A stretch of DNA of 64,000 nt from Erythrobacteraceae bacterium. GTDB taxonomy: Bacteria > Pseudomonadota > Alphaproteobacteria > Sphingomonadales > Sphingomonadaceae. The position numbers and the translations under genes were made by a program. Shown here one piece after another: positions 16,571 to 24,176 of this stretch. Positions within the stretch are counted from its first letter, which is position 1, and the number at the start of each line of letters is the position of its first letter. The stretch spans positions 1 through 64,000 of the forward strand of contig JAIXPX010000037.1 of NCBI GenBank assembly GCA_027486035.1. Direction: 5' to 3'. Below the pieces are notes generated by a model. That model did not search any database and was not told where the DNA came from. It saw nothing but the letters and a program-made list of their open reading frames with translations.

Positions 16571-17818
16571 ATGCTTTATCATGCCTATGAGCTCCAGCGC
16601 AGCTGGCTGAACAGCGCCAGCACGCTCGCGTCGATCGGGGCCGGGATGCTGTCCAGCCCGGCCAATCCGCTCGGCAAGTTCGGCGCTTTCGGCATGGGGC
16701 CGCTGGCGGCAAGCGCGCTCGACGTCTTCGCCCATGCGACCGCGCATTACGGCAAGCCGGAATTCGGCATCGAGAGCGTGGCAATCGACGGCGAGGCGCA
16801 CCGCGTGGTGCAATCGACGGTGCTCAGACGCCCCTTCGGCGATCTCATCCGCTTCCGGGTCGAAGGGGCTCCGGCTGATCGCCCACGCCTGCTGATCGTC
16901 GCGCCGATGAGCGGCCATTACGCCACCCTGCTGCGCGGCACGGTCGAGCGGATGCTGGAATCGGCCGAGGTGTTCATCACCGACTGGGCCGATGCCAAGA
17001 TGGTCCCGGCCAGCGCAGGCCGCTTCGATCTCGATACCTATATCGATTACCTGATCGACTTCGCCGGGCACGTCCATTCCGAGGCGGGGGGCCAGCGCAT
17101 CCACATGATGGCGGTATGCCAGCCCTCGGTCCCCGCCTTTGCGGCAACGGCGCTGATGAACCTCCACAAATCGCCCGCGACGCCCGCCACCCTCACCATG
17201 ATGGGCGGGCCGATCGACACGCGCGAATGCCCCACGGTCGTCAACAACATGGCGATGCAGCGTCCGATCGCATGGTTCCGCCAGAGCGTGATCGCCACCG
17301 TGCCGGGCAAGTATCCCGGCGCGGGCCGGCGGGTCTATCCCGGCTTCATGCAGCTTTCCGCCTTCATGAGCATGAACCTCTCGAGCCACATGATGAGCCA
17401 TTACGAGATGTTCAAGCACCTCACCGTCGGCGACGAGGAAAGCGCGCAGGCGACCAAGACCTTCTACGACGAATACCGCGCCGTGTGCGACATGACCGCC
17501 GAGTTCTACCTCCAGACCGTCGAGGAGGTCTTCCAGAAGCACTCGATCCCCAAGGGTGAATTCCGCCACAAGGGCGAGCTCGTGGACATCACGCAGATCA
17601 CCGACACCGCGCTCCTCGCCATCGAGGGCGAGCGGGACGACATCTCGGGGCTGGGCCAGACCAGGGCGGCGCTGAAGCTGACGCCGAACCTCGCCGAGGA
17701 CAAGAAGCGCTACTACATGGCCGAAGGCGCCGGGCACTACGGCATCTTCAACGGCTCGCGCTGGCGCACCAAGGTCGCCCCCGTGGTCGAGGAATGGATC
17801 GCCGCCCACGCGGGGTGA
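16571..17818 (+). CDS. phaZ: Intracellular polyhydroxyalkanoate depolymerase
   Basis: Cytoplasmic PHB depolymerase of the alpha/beta-hydrolase type (415 residues), which mobilises stored polyhydroxybutyrate. The start MLYHAYELQRSWLNSAS is typical of the family. The nucleophile is Cys, not Ser, in the MAVCQPSVPAFAA motif, as expected for intracellular PhaZ. The C-terminal GAGHYGIFNGSRWR segment carries the catalytic His. GAGGAAACCG precedes the ATG. A TGCA-rich dyad upstream suggests control by a PHA-responsive repressor. It converges with an unknown membrane protein gene 10 bases after its stop. Confidence 0.93.
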   Translation: MLYHAYELQRSWLNSASTLASIGAGMLSSPANPLGKFGAFGMGPLAASALDVFAHATAHYGKPEFGIESVAIDGEAHRVVQSTVLRRPFGDLIRFRVEGAPADRPRLLIVAPMSGHYATLLRGTVERMLESAEVFITDWADAKMVPASAGRFDLDTYIDYLIDFAGHVHSEAGGQRIHMMAVCQPSVPAFAATALMNLHKSPATPATLTMMGGPIDTRECPTVVNNMAMQRPIAWFRQSVIATVPGKYPGAGRRVYPGFMQLSAFMSMNLSSHMMSHYEMFKHLTVGDEESAQATKTFYDEYRAVCDMTAEFYLQTVEEVFQKHSIPKGEFRHKGELVDITQITDTALLAIEGERDDISGLGQTRAALKLTPNLAEDKKRYYMAEGAGHYGIFNGSRWRTKVAPVVEEWIAAHAG

Positions 17819-17828
17819 GGGGGCGGCC

Positions 17829-18404
17829 TTATTCGAAGGCGGTCACCACCTGCGCGCCGAGCAGCCCTTCCGCGGTCGTCAGGCTGACGCTGCCGGGCCT
17901 GCGGCTGTTCCAGTCGTCATGGACATCCTCGGCGATGAAATAGCGCCCGGCGCCGACCGGGGCATCGGGGTTCGCCGGTGCCAGATAGGCCCAGTGATTG
18001 AGACGGCGGCGACGGCTCTCCTGGCTGGTCTCGGTGCGCTCAAGCGTCATCCGCACAGTCTCGGCGGGGCCAAGGCTGACGCCGTTGATGCTTGGCAGGA
18101 TTCCGATGCTCCAGATCGGCCAGCCCATCAGCCCAACCACACCGCACACCGCCGCCGCCATTTTGTGCGCGCGCGGATCGGCGATCCCGCGGATCGCATA
18201 GCGCCACGCCAGGAGCGCGGTGACTGCGGTCGCCCCGAAGCCCCACAGCTTCAGGCCCGATCCCGGCGCAATGTTGCGCGGCCAGCTTTCCCCGACAGTG
18301 AACATCAGCACGAAAGTCAGAATTGCCGGCAGGAAAAAAGGCAGCATGAGCTTGGGGAAGAAGCTCGGCGGCACGCTCACGCGGGAGGCTTGCTTGCGGC
18401 TCAT
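17829..18404 (-). CDS. Hypothetical membrane protein
   Basis: A 191-residue protein with a basic N terminus and three likely transmembrane helices (about 18-38, 52-68 and 82-104), followed by a soluble, probably periplasmic C-terminal half of about 85 residues. It converges with phaZ. I recognise no family; function unknown. Confidence 0.72.
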   Translation of the reverse strand: MSRKQASRVSVPPSFFPKLMLPFFLPAILTFVLMFTVGESWPRNIAPGSGLKLWGFGATAVTALLAWRYAIRGIADPRAHKMAAAVCGVVGLMGWPIWSIGILPSINGVSLGPAETVRMTLERTETSQESRRRRLNHWAYLAPANPDAPVGAGRYFIAEDVHDDWNSRRPGSVSLTTAEGLLGAQVVTAFE

Positions 18405-18670
18405 CGCGGGGGACTGTCGCAGAACGGGATTACGAAACCCTTTATATCCGCGCTAGCGGCGGCAGATGGCTGCGCTTGTCGGCCCCGGCTGCCTGTCGGT
18501 GCGAAAGAACACGGCCGAACGGTAGCGCGCACGGGACGTGATGCTGGCTCCGATCGGTGCTCCCGCCCCGCGCCTGTTCCAGCGCCACTTCGCGCAGTCG
18601 GATTATATTCTGGCCCGCAGCCTGCGGCGCTTTTACGCACCCCCACCCGGCCCGGCCTGAGGCGGGGCCG
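18405..18670. other. Intergenic stretch with no assignable feature
   Basis: About 266 bases between the start of the unknown membrane protein gene and the stop of the enoyl-CoA hydratase gene. It has mixed GC content with short imperfect hairpins near 18616-18628 and 18649-18665, the latter of which could end transcripts. I compared it mentally with tmRNA, RNase P, SRP and tRNA signatures and found no match. Confidence 0.4.
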
Positions 18671-19468
18671 CTAGCCCTGCCCGCCTGCATTCTGGCGCCC
18701 GCGTTCCTGCACAGCGACGCGGCGGGCTTCGACCTCCTCGGGGGCAACGGCGGAATTGGCGGCGCTGGAGCGCTCGGCCTCCAGCGCCAGCCCCTCGCCG
18801 AAGCTTGCCGCATAGCCATCGTCGATCAGGCGCTTGTAGCCCGCAAGGAAGGCGGGATCGATCCCCGCCATGTCGCTTGCCAGCTTGCGGGCGAGGGGGA
18901 GCAGCGCGTCCGGCTCCACCACATGATTGACCAGCCCCCAGGCGTGGGCGGTCTGCGCGTCGAGGAAATTGCCGGTGAAGGCGAGCTCCTTGGCGCGGCT
19001 GATCCCGATCATCCGGCTGAGTTTCTGCGACAGACCCCAGCCCGGCACAATCCCGACCCGCGCGTGGGTGTCGGCAAAGCGGGCGTTGGTGCTGGCAATC
19101 AGCACATCGCAGGCGAGTGCCACCTCGAAGCCGCCAGTGATCGCAACGCCATTGATCGCACCGATCACGGGCTTCGCGCAAAGCTCGATCGCCTTGACCG
19201 GATTGTCCGCCGGATCGGTGGCGTTGGCGCTGCCGAGCGCGCCGGCCTCGCTGCCGAGCTCCTTGAGATCAAGTCCCGCCGTGAAGGCCCGCTCCCCTGC
19301 GCCAGTGAGAATCACCGCGCACACGCTGTCATCCGCATCAACGGCGCGCATCACCTCGGCGAGGCGCCTCCTCAGCGCGCGGTTCAATGCGTTCATCGCC
19401 TGCGGGCGGTTGAGGGTAACAGTGGCAATCCCATCGGCCACATCAAGCAGGATCACGTCGTCGCTCAT
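18671..19468 (-). CDS. Enoyl-CoA hydratase/isomerase family protein
   Basis: Crotonase-fold protein of 265 residues. The oxyanion-hole regions are visible: RAFTAGLDLKELG (about 64-76) and ING-VAITGGFEVALACDVLIA (about 108-128), with the family pattern FADTHARVGIVPGWG following. The position of the usual first catalytic Glu carries GGFEVAL, consistent with a hydratase, while the second acidic residue is replaced in the VPGWG segment, so activity could differ from classical hydration. AAGGAG precedes the ATG at a good distance. A palindromic element separates it from ung upstream. Confidence 0.85.
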   Translation of the reverse strand: MSDDVILLDVADGIATVTLNRPQAMNALNRALRRRLAEVMRAVDADDSVCAVILTGAGERAFTAGLDLKELGSEAGALGSANATDPADNPVKAIELCAKPVIGAINGVAITGGFEVALACDVLIASTNARFADTHARVGIVPGWGLSQKLSRMIGISRAKELAFTGNFLDAQTAHAWGLVNHVVEPDALLPLARKLASDMAGIDPAFLAGYKRLIDDGYAASFGEGLALEAERSSAANSAVAPEEVEARRVAVQERGRQNAGGQG

Positions 19469-19507
19469 CAAATGCTCCTTGTTGGGCGGCTTCGCTTGCA
19501 CGAACCA

Positions 19508-19601
19508 CAGACCCCCCGCCCCGCCCGGCCACCACAGCATGGTGGACCATTGGTGGCCGGGCGGGGCGGCGGGGCGGGAGGTCTGCGCCACCGAGGGTGG
19601 C
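19508..19601 (+). repeat. Palindromic dispersed element, copy B
   Basis: Starts CAGACCCCCCGCCCCGCC, has an internal GGCCACCA/TGGTGGCC stem, then AGGTCTGCGCCACC and a final GCCACC-GAG-GGTGGC hairpin. The same blocks occur in copy A at 14434-14510 in the opposite orientation. It lies directly against the ung stop codon and 39 bases before the enoyl-CoA hydratase start. Confidence 0.7.
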
Positions 19602-19607
19602 AAAATA

Positions 19608-20294
19608 CTAAAGCGCCCAATCGATGCCGCCACGCCCGTTCGCCTCGAGGAAGGCATTGGCCTGACTGAAGGGCCGCGAGCCGAAAAAGCCGTTGTGGGC
19701 CGACAAGGGGCTGGGATGCGCGGAGGTCAAGACCAGGTGGTGGGAGGCGCGGCCCAAAGCCGGCACCCGGCTCGCCTTCTTCTTCGCGTGGCTGCCCCAC
19801 AGGATGAACACCGTCGGCCGCTCGCTCGCCGCCACCGCCGCCACCGCCGCATCGGTGATCGCATCCCACCCGCGCCCGGCATGGCTCCCCGCCTGCCCGG
19901 CCTCGACGGTCAGCGTGTTGTTGAGCAGCAGCACGCCCTGCCGCGCCCACGGCGTCAGATCGCCCGTCTGCGCGCGCGGCAGGCCGAGGTCTGCCTCCAG
20001 CTCCTTGTAGATATTGACGAGGCTGGGCGGGGGCTTCACCCCGGCCTGGACCGAGAAGGCAAGGCCGTGCGCCTGCCCCGGCCCGTGATAGGGATCCTGC
20101 CCGAGGATCACGCAGCGCACCGCATCGCGCGGGGTCAGCGCCAGCGCGGCGAGACGTGTCCCGCGCGGCGGATAGACCACCTTGCCCGCCGCCTCCTCGG
20201 CCGCGAGCCAGCCGCCCAGCCGCCGCGCCTCGGGCGCCGCAAGCACCGGCTCGAGCACCGGCCGCCAGCTTTCGGGGAGGGATTCGCCTGCCAT
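19608..20294 (-). CDS. ung: Uracil-DNA glycosylase
   Basis: Family 1 UDG (228 residues) that excises uracil from DNA. The water-activating motif GQDPYHGPGQAHGLAFSV holds the catalytic Asp (Asp67), the LLLNNTLTVE segment the uracil-binding Asn, and TSAHPSPLSA the catalytic His (His193). I chose the ATG at 20294, which gives normal length; an upstream extension has no similarity to UDG. It is divergent from the RNase D-like gene, and the starts are 82 bases apart. Confidence 0.95.
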   Translation of the reverse strand: MAGESLPESWRPVLEPVLAAPEARRLGGWLAAEEAAGKVVYPPRGTRLAALALTPRDAVRCVILGQDPYHGPGQAHGLAFSVQAGVKPPPSLVNIYKELEADLGLPRAQTGDLTPWARQGVLLLNNTLTVEAGQAGSHAGRGWDAITDAAVAAVAASERPTVFILWGSHAKKKASRVPALGRASHHLVLTSAHPSPLSAHNGFFGSRPFSQANAFLEANGRGGIDWAL

Positions 20295-20376
20295 CGGCAA
20301 AGAGCCTACACGCGCCGCCGCACGCAGTGCCACCGCCCCCTTCCCCTCTTTCCCCAATGCGCGTAGGGCGGGGCCC

Positions 20377-20997
20377 ATGGCAGTGCATTTTCACGAGGAA
20401 GACCTCCCCGCCGGCGTCCTCACCGGCACCGGCGCCATCGCGGTCGATACCGAGACCATGGGCCTCGTCACACACCGCGACCGGCTGTGCGTGGTCCAGC
20501 TCTCCGACGGTTCGGGCGACGAGCATCTGGTGCGTTTCGGCCCGGGCAGTTCCTATGACGCGCCCAATCTCAAGGCGGTTCTGGGCGATCCCTCGCGCGA
20601 GAAGATCTACCACTTCGCCCGCTTCGATCTCGCCGCGATCCACCACTACCTCGGCGTCATGGCCGGGCCGGTGTTCTGCACCAAGATCGCCAGCAAGCTG
20701 GTGCGCACCTATACCGACCGCCACGGGCTCAAGAACCTCGTGGAGGAATTGCTCGGGGAATCGCTCTCCAAGCAGCAGCAGTCCTCCGACTGGGGCGGGC
20801 CGGTGCTGTCGGATGCGCAGCGCGATTACGCCGCCAGCGACGTGCGCTATCTTCACCGCCTGCGCGACGAACTGACCGTCAGGCTCGAACGCGAGGGCCG
20901 CACCCAGATCGCCCAGGCCTGTTTCGCCTTCCTGCCCACCCGCGCCCTGCTCGACATCGCCGGCTGGGCCGAAAGCGACATCTTCAGCCACATGTAA
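20377..20997 (+). CDS. rnd: RNase D-like 3'-5' exonuclease
   Basis: DEDD-family 3'-5' exonuclease, 206 residues. Acidic catalytic residues lie in AVDTETMGL (Asp24, Glu26), HFARFDLAAI and the YAASDVRYLH motif. It lacks the HRDC domains of E. coli RNase D and so belongs to the short single-domain form common in alphaproteobacteria. It should trim tRNA or other structured RNA 3' ends. The start at ATG 20377 gives the MAVHFHEEDL opening; no strong ribosome-binding site is seen. It is followed 25 bases later by lptC. Confidence 0.88.
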   Translation: MAVHFHEEDLPAGVLTGTGAIAVDTETMGLVTHRDRLCVVQLSDGSGDEHLVRFGPGSSYDAPNLKAVLGDPSREKIYHFARFDLAAIHHYLGVMAGPVFCTKIASKLVRTYTDRHGLKNLVEELLGESLSKQQQSSDWGGPVLSDAQRDYAASDVRYLHRLRDELTVRLEREGRTQIAQACFAFLPTRALLDIAGWAESDIFSHM

Positions 20998-21022
20998 GGA
21001 TGCCTCCGGCACACAAGCGCAG

Positions 21023-21709
21023 ATGATGGCCCCCGAGCAGAGCATCGAAACCAGCCCAATTGAAACGGCGGGGGCGCGCGCGCTGCGCAGCCGGCGGCAG
21101 CATTTCGCCGCGCCCGGCGGCTCGCATGACCGGCTGGTGCGCTTCCTTGCACGGGCGCTGCCGATGGGCGTGGGGGTGGTCGCCGCGCTGATGATCATTA
21201 CGCCCCTGAGCCCGCGCGGCGAGGTCAGCTTCCTGCTCGATCGCAACAAGGTCGCCCAGATCGACGAGCGCCTGTCAGTCGACAAGGCCATGTATCGCGG
21301 GCGCGACAAGCAGGGGCGCCCCTTCTCGCTGCTGGCGGGAGAGGCGGTGCAGCGTTCGGCGGCCGAGGGGCTGGTGCGGATGCGCGACCTGGTGGCCCAG
21401 ATCCTGCTGACCGATGGCCCCGCGCGCCTCAGCGCCGAGGGCGGGGTCTATGATATCGATCAGGAAACGGTCTCGGTGCAGGGGCCGGTGCGCTTTTCGG
21501 CCGCCGACGGTTATGCCCTGACCGCCGACGGCGTGTCGCTCGATCTCAGGGCCGGCACCATCCGGGGCGATGCCGGCGTGTCCGGCGAGGTTCCCGCCGG
21601 GACCTTTTCCGCCGACAGCTTGCGCGCCGATTTCGAGCAGCGCACCATCACGCTCGAGGGCAATGCCCGCTTCACCATGATGCCCGGCCAATTGAGGATG
21701 CCGCGATGA
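21023..21709 (+). CDS. lptC: LPS export protein LptC
   Basis: Bitopic inner-membrane protein of the LPS transport bridge; it hands lipopolysaccharide from LptBFG to LptA. The 228-residue protein has a cytoplasmic N terminus, one membrane helix at about 46-62 and a periplasmic beta-jellyroll (SAEGGVYDIDQETVSVQGPVRF and related strands) with several GD/DG turns. The start may be either of two adjacent ATGs. Its stop overlaps the lptA start as ATGA. Unlike many alphaproteobacteria, lptB does not follow lptA in this window. Confidence 0.85.
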   Translation: MMAPEQSIETSPIETAGARALRSRRQHFAAPGGSHDRLVRFLARALPMGVGVVAALMIITPLSPRGEVSFLLDRNKVAQIDERLSVDKAMYRGRDKQGRPFSLLAGEAVQRSAAEGLVRMRDLVAQILLTDGPARLSAEGGVYDIDQETVSVQGPVRFSAADGYALTADGVSLDLRAGTIRGDAGVSGEVPAGTFSADSLRADFEQRTITLEGNARFTMMPGQLRMPR

Positions 21710-22284
21710 GCCACACCCGCACCCCCTTCGCCCGCCTCGCCCTGGTCTGGGGCTTCGGCGGCTTCGCGCTCACCGCTGCGCTGGCCGGCGGGATGCACCT
21801 GTCGGCGCAGGGCATCGCCCGCCACGATTCGCGCGCGCCTGTCACCTATGACGCGGCCAAGTTCGTGCTCGACGACAAGGCCAACCAGGTGATCTTCAGC
21901 GGCGGGGTGGTGGTCAACCAGGCGGACCTGCAGCTGCAATCGGAACGGATGCTGGTCAACTTCACCGATGCCGGCCAGCTCGAGATCCAGCGCATCATCG
22001 CAACCGGCGGCGTGGTCATCACCCGCGGCGACGAGCGCGCGAGCGGCGACAATGCGATCTACGATTTCAACCGCCGGATCATCACCATGGCCGGCAATGT
22101 CCGCCTGCGCCGCGGCACCGACACGCTGAACGGCGAGCGGCTGGTGATCGACCTCGACAGCGGGGTCTCGACCGTTGATGGCAGCGCGGCAGGCGGGAGC
22201 GCGGCAGCACCGGGCGCGACGGCGCGCGGCGGACGGGTGACGGGCAGCTTCTCGGTCCCGCAGGACCAGAAGAAGACCCCCTAG
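21706..22284 (+). CDS. lptA: LPS transport periplasmic protein LptA
   Basis: OstA-like jellyroll protein forming the periplasmic filament that carries LPS to the outer membrane; 192 residues with an N-terminal signal/anchor helix (about 12-33). The repeated strand pattern VIFSGGVVVNQADLQLQSERM and the later ASGDNAIYDFNRRIITMAGNV is the OstA fingerprint. The last 25 residues are a low-complexity Ala/Gly tail. It is translationally coupled to lptC. Its TAG stop overlaps the stop of a decayed convergent reading frame on the other strand. Confidence 0.88.
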   Translation: MSHTRTPFARLALVWGFGGFALTAALAGGMHLSAQGIARHDSRAPVTYDAAKFVLDDKANQVIFSGGVVVNQADLQLQSERMLVNFTDAGQLEIQRIIATGGVVITRGDERASGDNAIYDFNRRIITMAGNVRLRRGTDTLNGERLVIDLDSGVSTVDGSAAGGSAAAPGATARGGRVTGSFSVPQDQKKTP

Positions 22285-22552
22285 TCCGCGTTCTCGTGCA
22301 TCAGCACCCTCACGGTGCGCAGCACGATCCCGACATCGCGGCGAAGCGCGGTGAGCGCCCGGCGGCTGGCATCACGCCATCGGCGATCAGCATCAGCGCA
22401 TAGGCGTGCAGGCGCCGCTTCTCGAGCAACGGCGCGAGCCGCGCTTCGGCTTGGTCGTGATGGGCCGAATCAAGACGCTTCGGCGTGATGCGGTTGATCC
22501 CAGGGTGCCCCCTATACCCCAGTTTATTGTAGGATTTATCCGTTCTACGCGG
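22281..22552 (-). pseudogene. Frameshifted remnant of an unknown gene
   Basis: On the minus strand, a protein-like frame running through ARLAPLLEKRRLHAYALMLI and DGVM ends after a few residues, while the neighbouring frame continues as ASRRALTALRRDVGIVLRTV and stops at MHENAD. Joining them needs one extra base near 22370, so the gene looks broken by a one-base deletion. Upstream there is no clear start codon and the DNA becomes AT-richer around 22505-22530. I do not recognise the family. An alternative is that this is non-coding; the reading is a modest inference. Confidence 0.35.
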
Positions 22553-22599
22553 CGCCGGAAAAGATTGTCTGGGTTAACGCCGCGACTGCGAGCCGCGTT

Positions 22600-23667
22600 T
22601 CACGGCCGTTTCGCAGCATATCTCCCGATTTCAGAGAGTTCCTGCGCAAGAAGCAATTCGGCGGTCTGGCTATTGGCCAGCAGGTTGCGATGGAGCGCCG
22701 TTAGTCGGGGAATGAGTTTGTCGAGCCGGGTCTCGCGCGCGCCCCGTGCGGCGGGGAGCATCCAGCGCTCGAACTGGTGAATGATCGCGCGCTCCTCGCG
22801 GAAGAAGATCCCGAGGCCCATCTTCTCGCCCTGTCCGAGCGACTGGATGCGGGCCGAGGTGCCGATCTTGGCGGCGATCTGGGCAAGCTGCGCGGCGCGG
22901 CGTTCGAGCGCGAGGGCGACGCCGACCGGATTGAGGCCGAGCTCGCGCATCCGCCGGATCTCGCCCGGCAGCTTCCCGAGCTCCCCGCCGAGGACCGCGT
23001 TGACGAGCGGGGTGAAGCCGTCCTCCTCGGTCGCGGCGCCGATCGCGGCGTGATCCTCGGGGGTGGCGGGGCGCGGCGCGGTGGGGTCCGCGCCGACATA
23101 GAGCGCGAGCTTGTCGATCTCGGACTGGGCGAGGCGCACGTCGAGCCCGGCGGCACGGGCGATGCGTTCGGCAAGGTCGCCCCCGAGCCTGAGCCCGGCC
23201 GCGTCCGCCATCCCGCGCACCGCCTGGGCAACGTCCCGCAGCTCGGGCTGGTGGAACATCGCCACCAGGGCATCCTTGCGCTTTTCGAGCAGCTTGGCGG
23301 TGCGCGACTTGTCGGTGGCGCTGGTGGCGACGACGAACACCGGCGCGGCCTCGCCCGCACCGGCCTCGGCGGTCTCGATCAGGAATTGCAGCGCATCATG
23401 CGCCTCGTCGCCGCTGGCGCGCACCCAGATGTGGCGCGGCCCGCCGAACAGCGAGGTGGAGCGCGCCTCGTCGCCGAGCAGGGCGGGATCGCGCCGCAGG
23501 TCCGCACCCGCGATCTCGACCCGCTCGCCCGCGTCGGGCAGGGCGGCGGCAAGGCGGGCGGCGGCGGCGCTCGCCCCGGCCTCGTCGGGCCCGCAGAAGA
23601 AGAAGATCCGGCACTGGGTCGCGCCCGCCGGAAAGCCGCGCAGGAAGTCGGCGTTCCTGGCCTTCAC
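22600..23667 (-). CDS. holA: DNA polymerase III subunit delta
   Basis: Clamp-loader delta subunit (355 residues), which opens the beta sliding clamp. The AAA+-like core lacks a Walker A motif, as is normal for delta. The clues are the IFFFCGPDEAGASAAAARLA opening, the SLFGGPRHIWVRASGD segment, the KLALYVG stretch and the C-terminal helical domain with ERWMLPAARGARETRLDKLI. It is the last gene of DUF3576-leuS-lptE-holA and starts inside the end of lptE (4-base overlap), a typical alphaproteobacterial order. Confidence 0.92.
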   Translation of the reverse strand: MKARNADFLRGFPAGATQCRIFFFCGPDEAGASAAAARLAAALPDAGERVEIAGADLRRDPALLGDEARSTSLFGGPRHIWVRASGDEAHDALQFLIETAEAGAGEAAPVFVVATSATDKSRTAKLLEKRKDALVAMFHQPELRDVAQAVRGMADAAGLRLGGDLAERIARAAGLDVRLAQSEIDKLALYVGADPTAPRPATPEDHAAIGAATEEDGFTPLVNAVLGGELGKLPGEIRRMRELGLNPVGVALALERRAAQLAQIAAKIGTSARIQSLGQGEKMGLGIFFREERAIIHQFERWMLPAARGARETRLDKLIPRLTALHRNLLANSQTAELLLAQELSEIGRYAAKRP

Positions 23668-24176
23668 GGCTGACGCGAGGCTTGCGCCCGGAGCGTGAGG
23701 GCAACCTGCGTCGCCATGCGGTCGGCCACGTCGAGCGCGAGGTTCTCGAGCGCCTTCTGCTCGGCAGCGATGGTGGCATATTCGCTGGAGACCACATCGA
23801 TCCCGGCGTCCGATCCCGCCGTCGCATCGAGCAGGATCGCGCCGGTCGAAAGATCGACGAGCTGGTAGCGGGCGCGCAGGATGCGGCGCTCGCGGCTGAT
23901 CGTGTCGTCGTTGAGCACGCCCAGCGCCTCGAGCGAATCGTCGAGGCGCACGTCGAGCCGGTAACGCGGCACGGACTGCCCCGCCCCATTGTCAGCAACG
24001 CCGAGCCGCGCCTCCAATGCATTCTTGACCAGCCAGCCGCCGCGCCCCTGGATCGCCGGAACCTCGACCGCGGCAAGCCCCTCGGCCACCGCAGCCTTGC
24101 GCCCGCCCGCATACATCGGCTGGAGCCCGCAGGCGGTGAGGGCCAGCGAGGCCACGAGGAGGAGGAGGTTTCGCAT
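23664..24176 (-). CDS. lptE: LPS assembly lipoprotein LptE
   Basis: Outer-membrane lipoprotein that plugs and assembles the LptD barrel. It has 170 residues; the lipobox is LTAC with Cys16. The family sequence GLQPMYAGG follows directly, and the C-terminal ENLALDVADRMATQVALTL helix is conserved in alphaproteobacterial LptE. It sits between leuS and holA with overlaps on both sides, the usual neighbourhood. Confidence 0.9.
   Translation of the reverse strand: MRNLLLLVASLALTACGLQPMYAGGRKAAVAEGLAAVEVPAIQGRGGWLVKNALEARLGVADNGAGQSVPRYRLDVRLDDSLEALGVLNDDTISRERRILRARYQLVDLSTGAILLDATAGSDAGIDVVSSEYATIAAEQKALENLALDVADRMATQVALTLRAQASRQP

Noticed and set aside
18405-18670. Possible structural RNA gene
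   Set aside because: No tmRNA, RNase P, SRP or tRNA signature could be found, and hairpins are weak.
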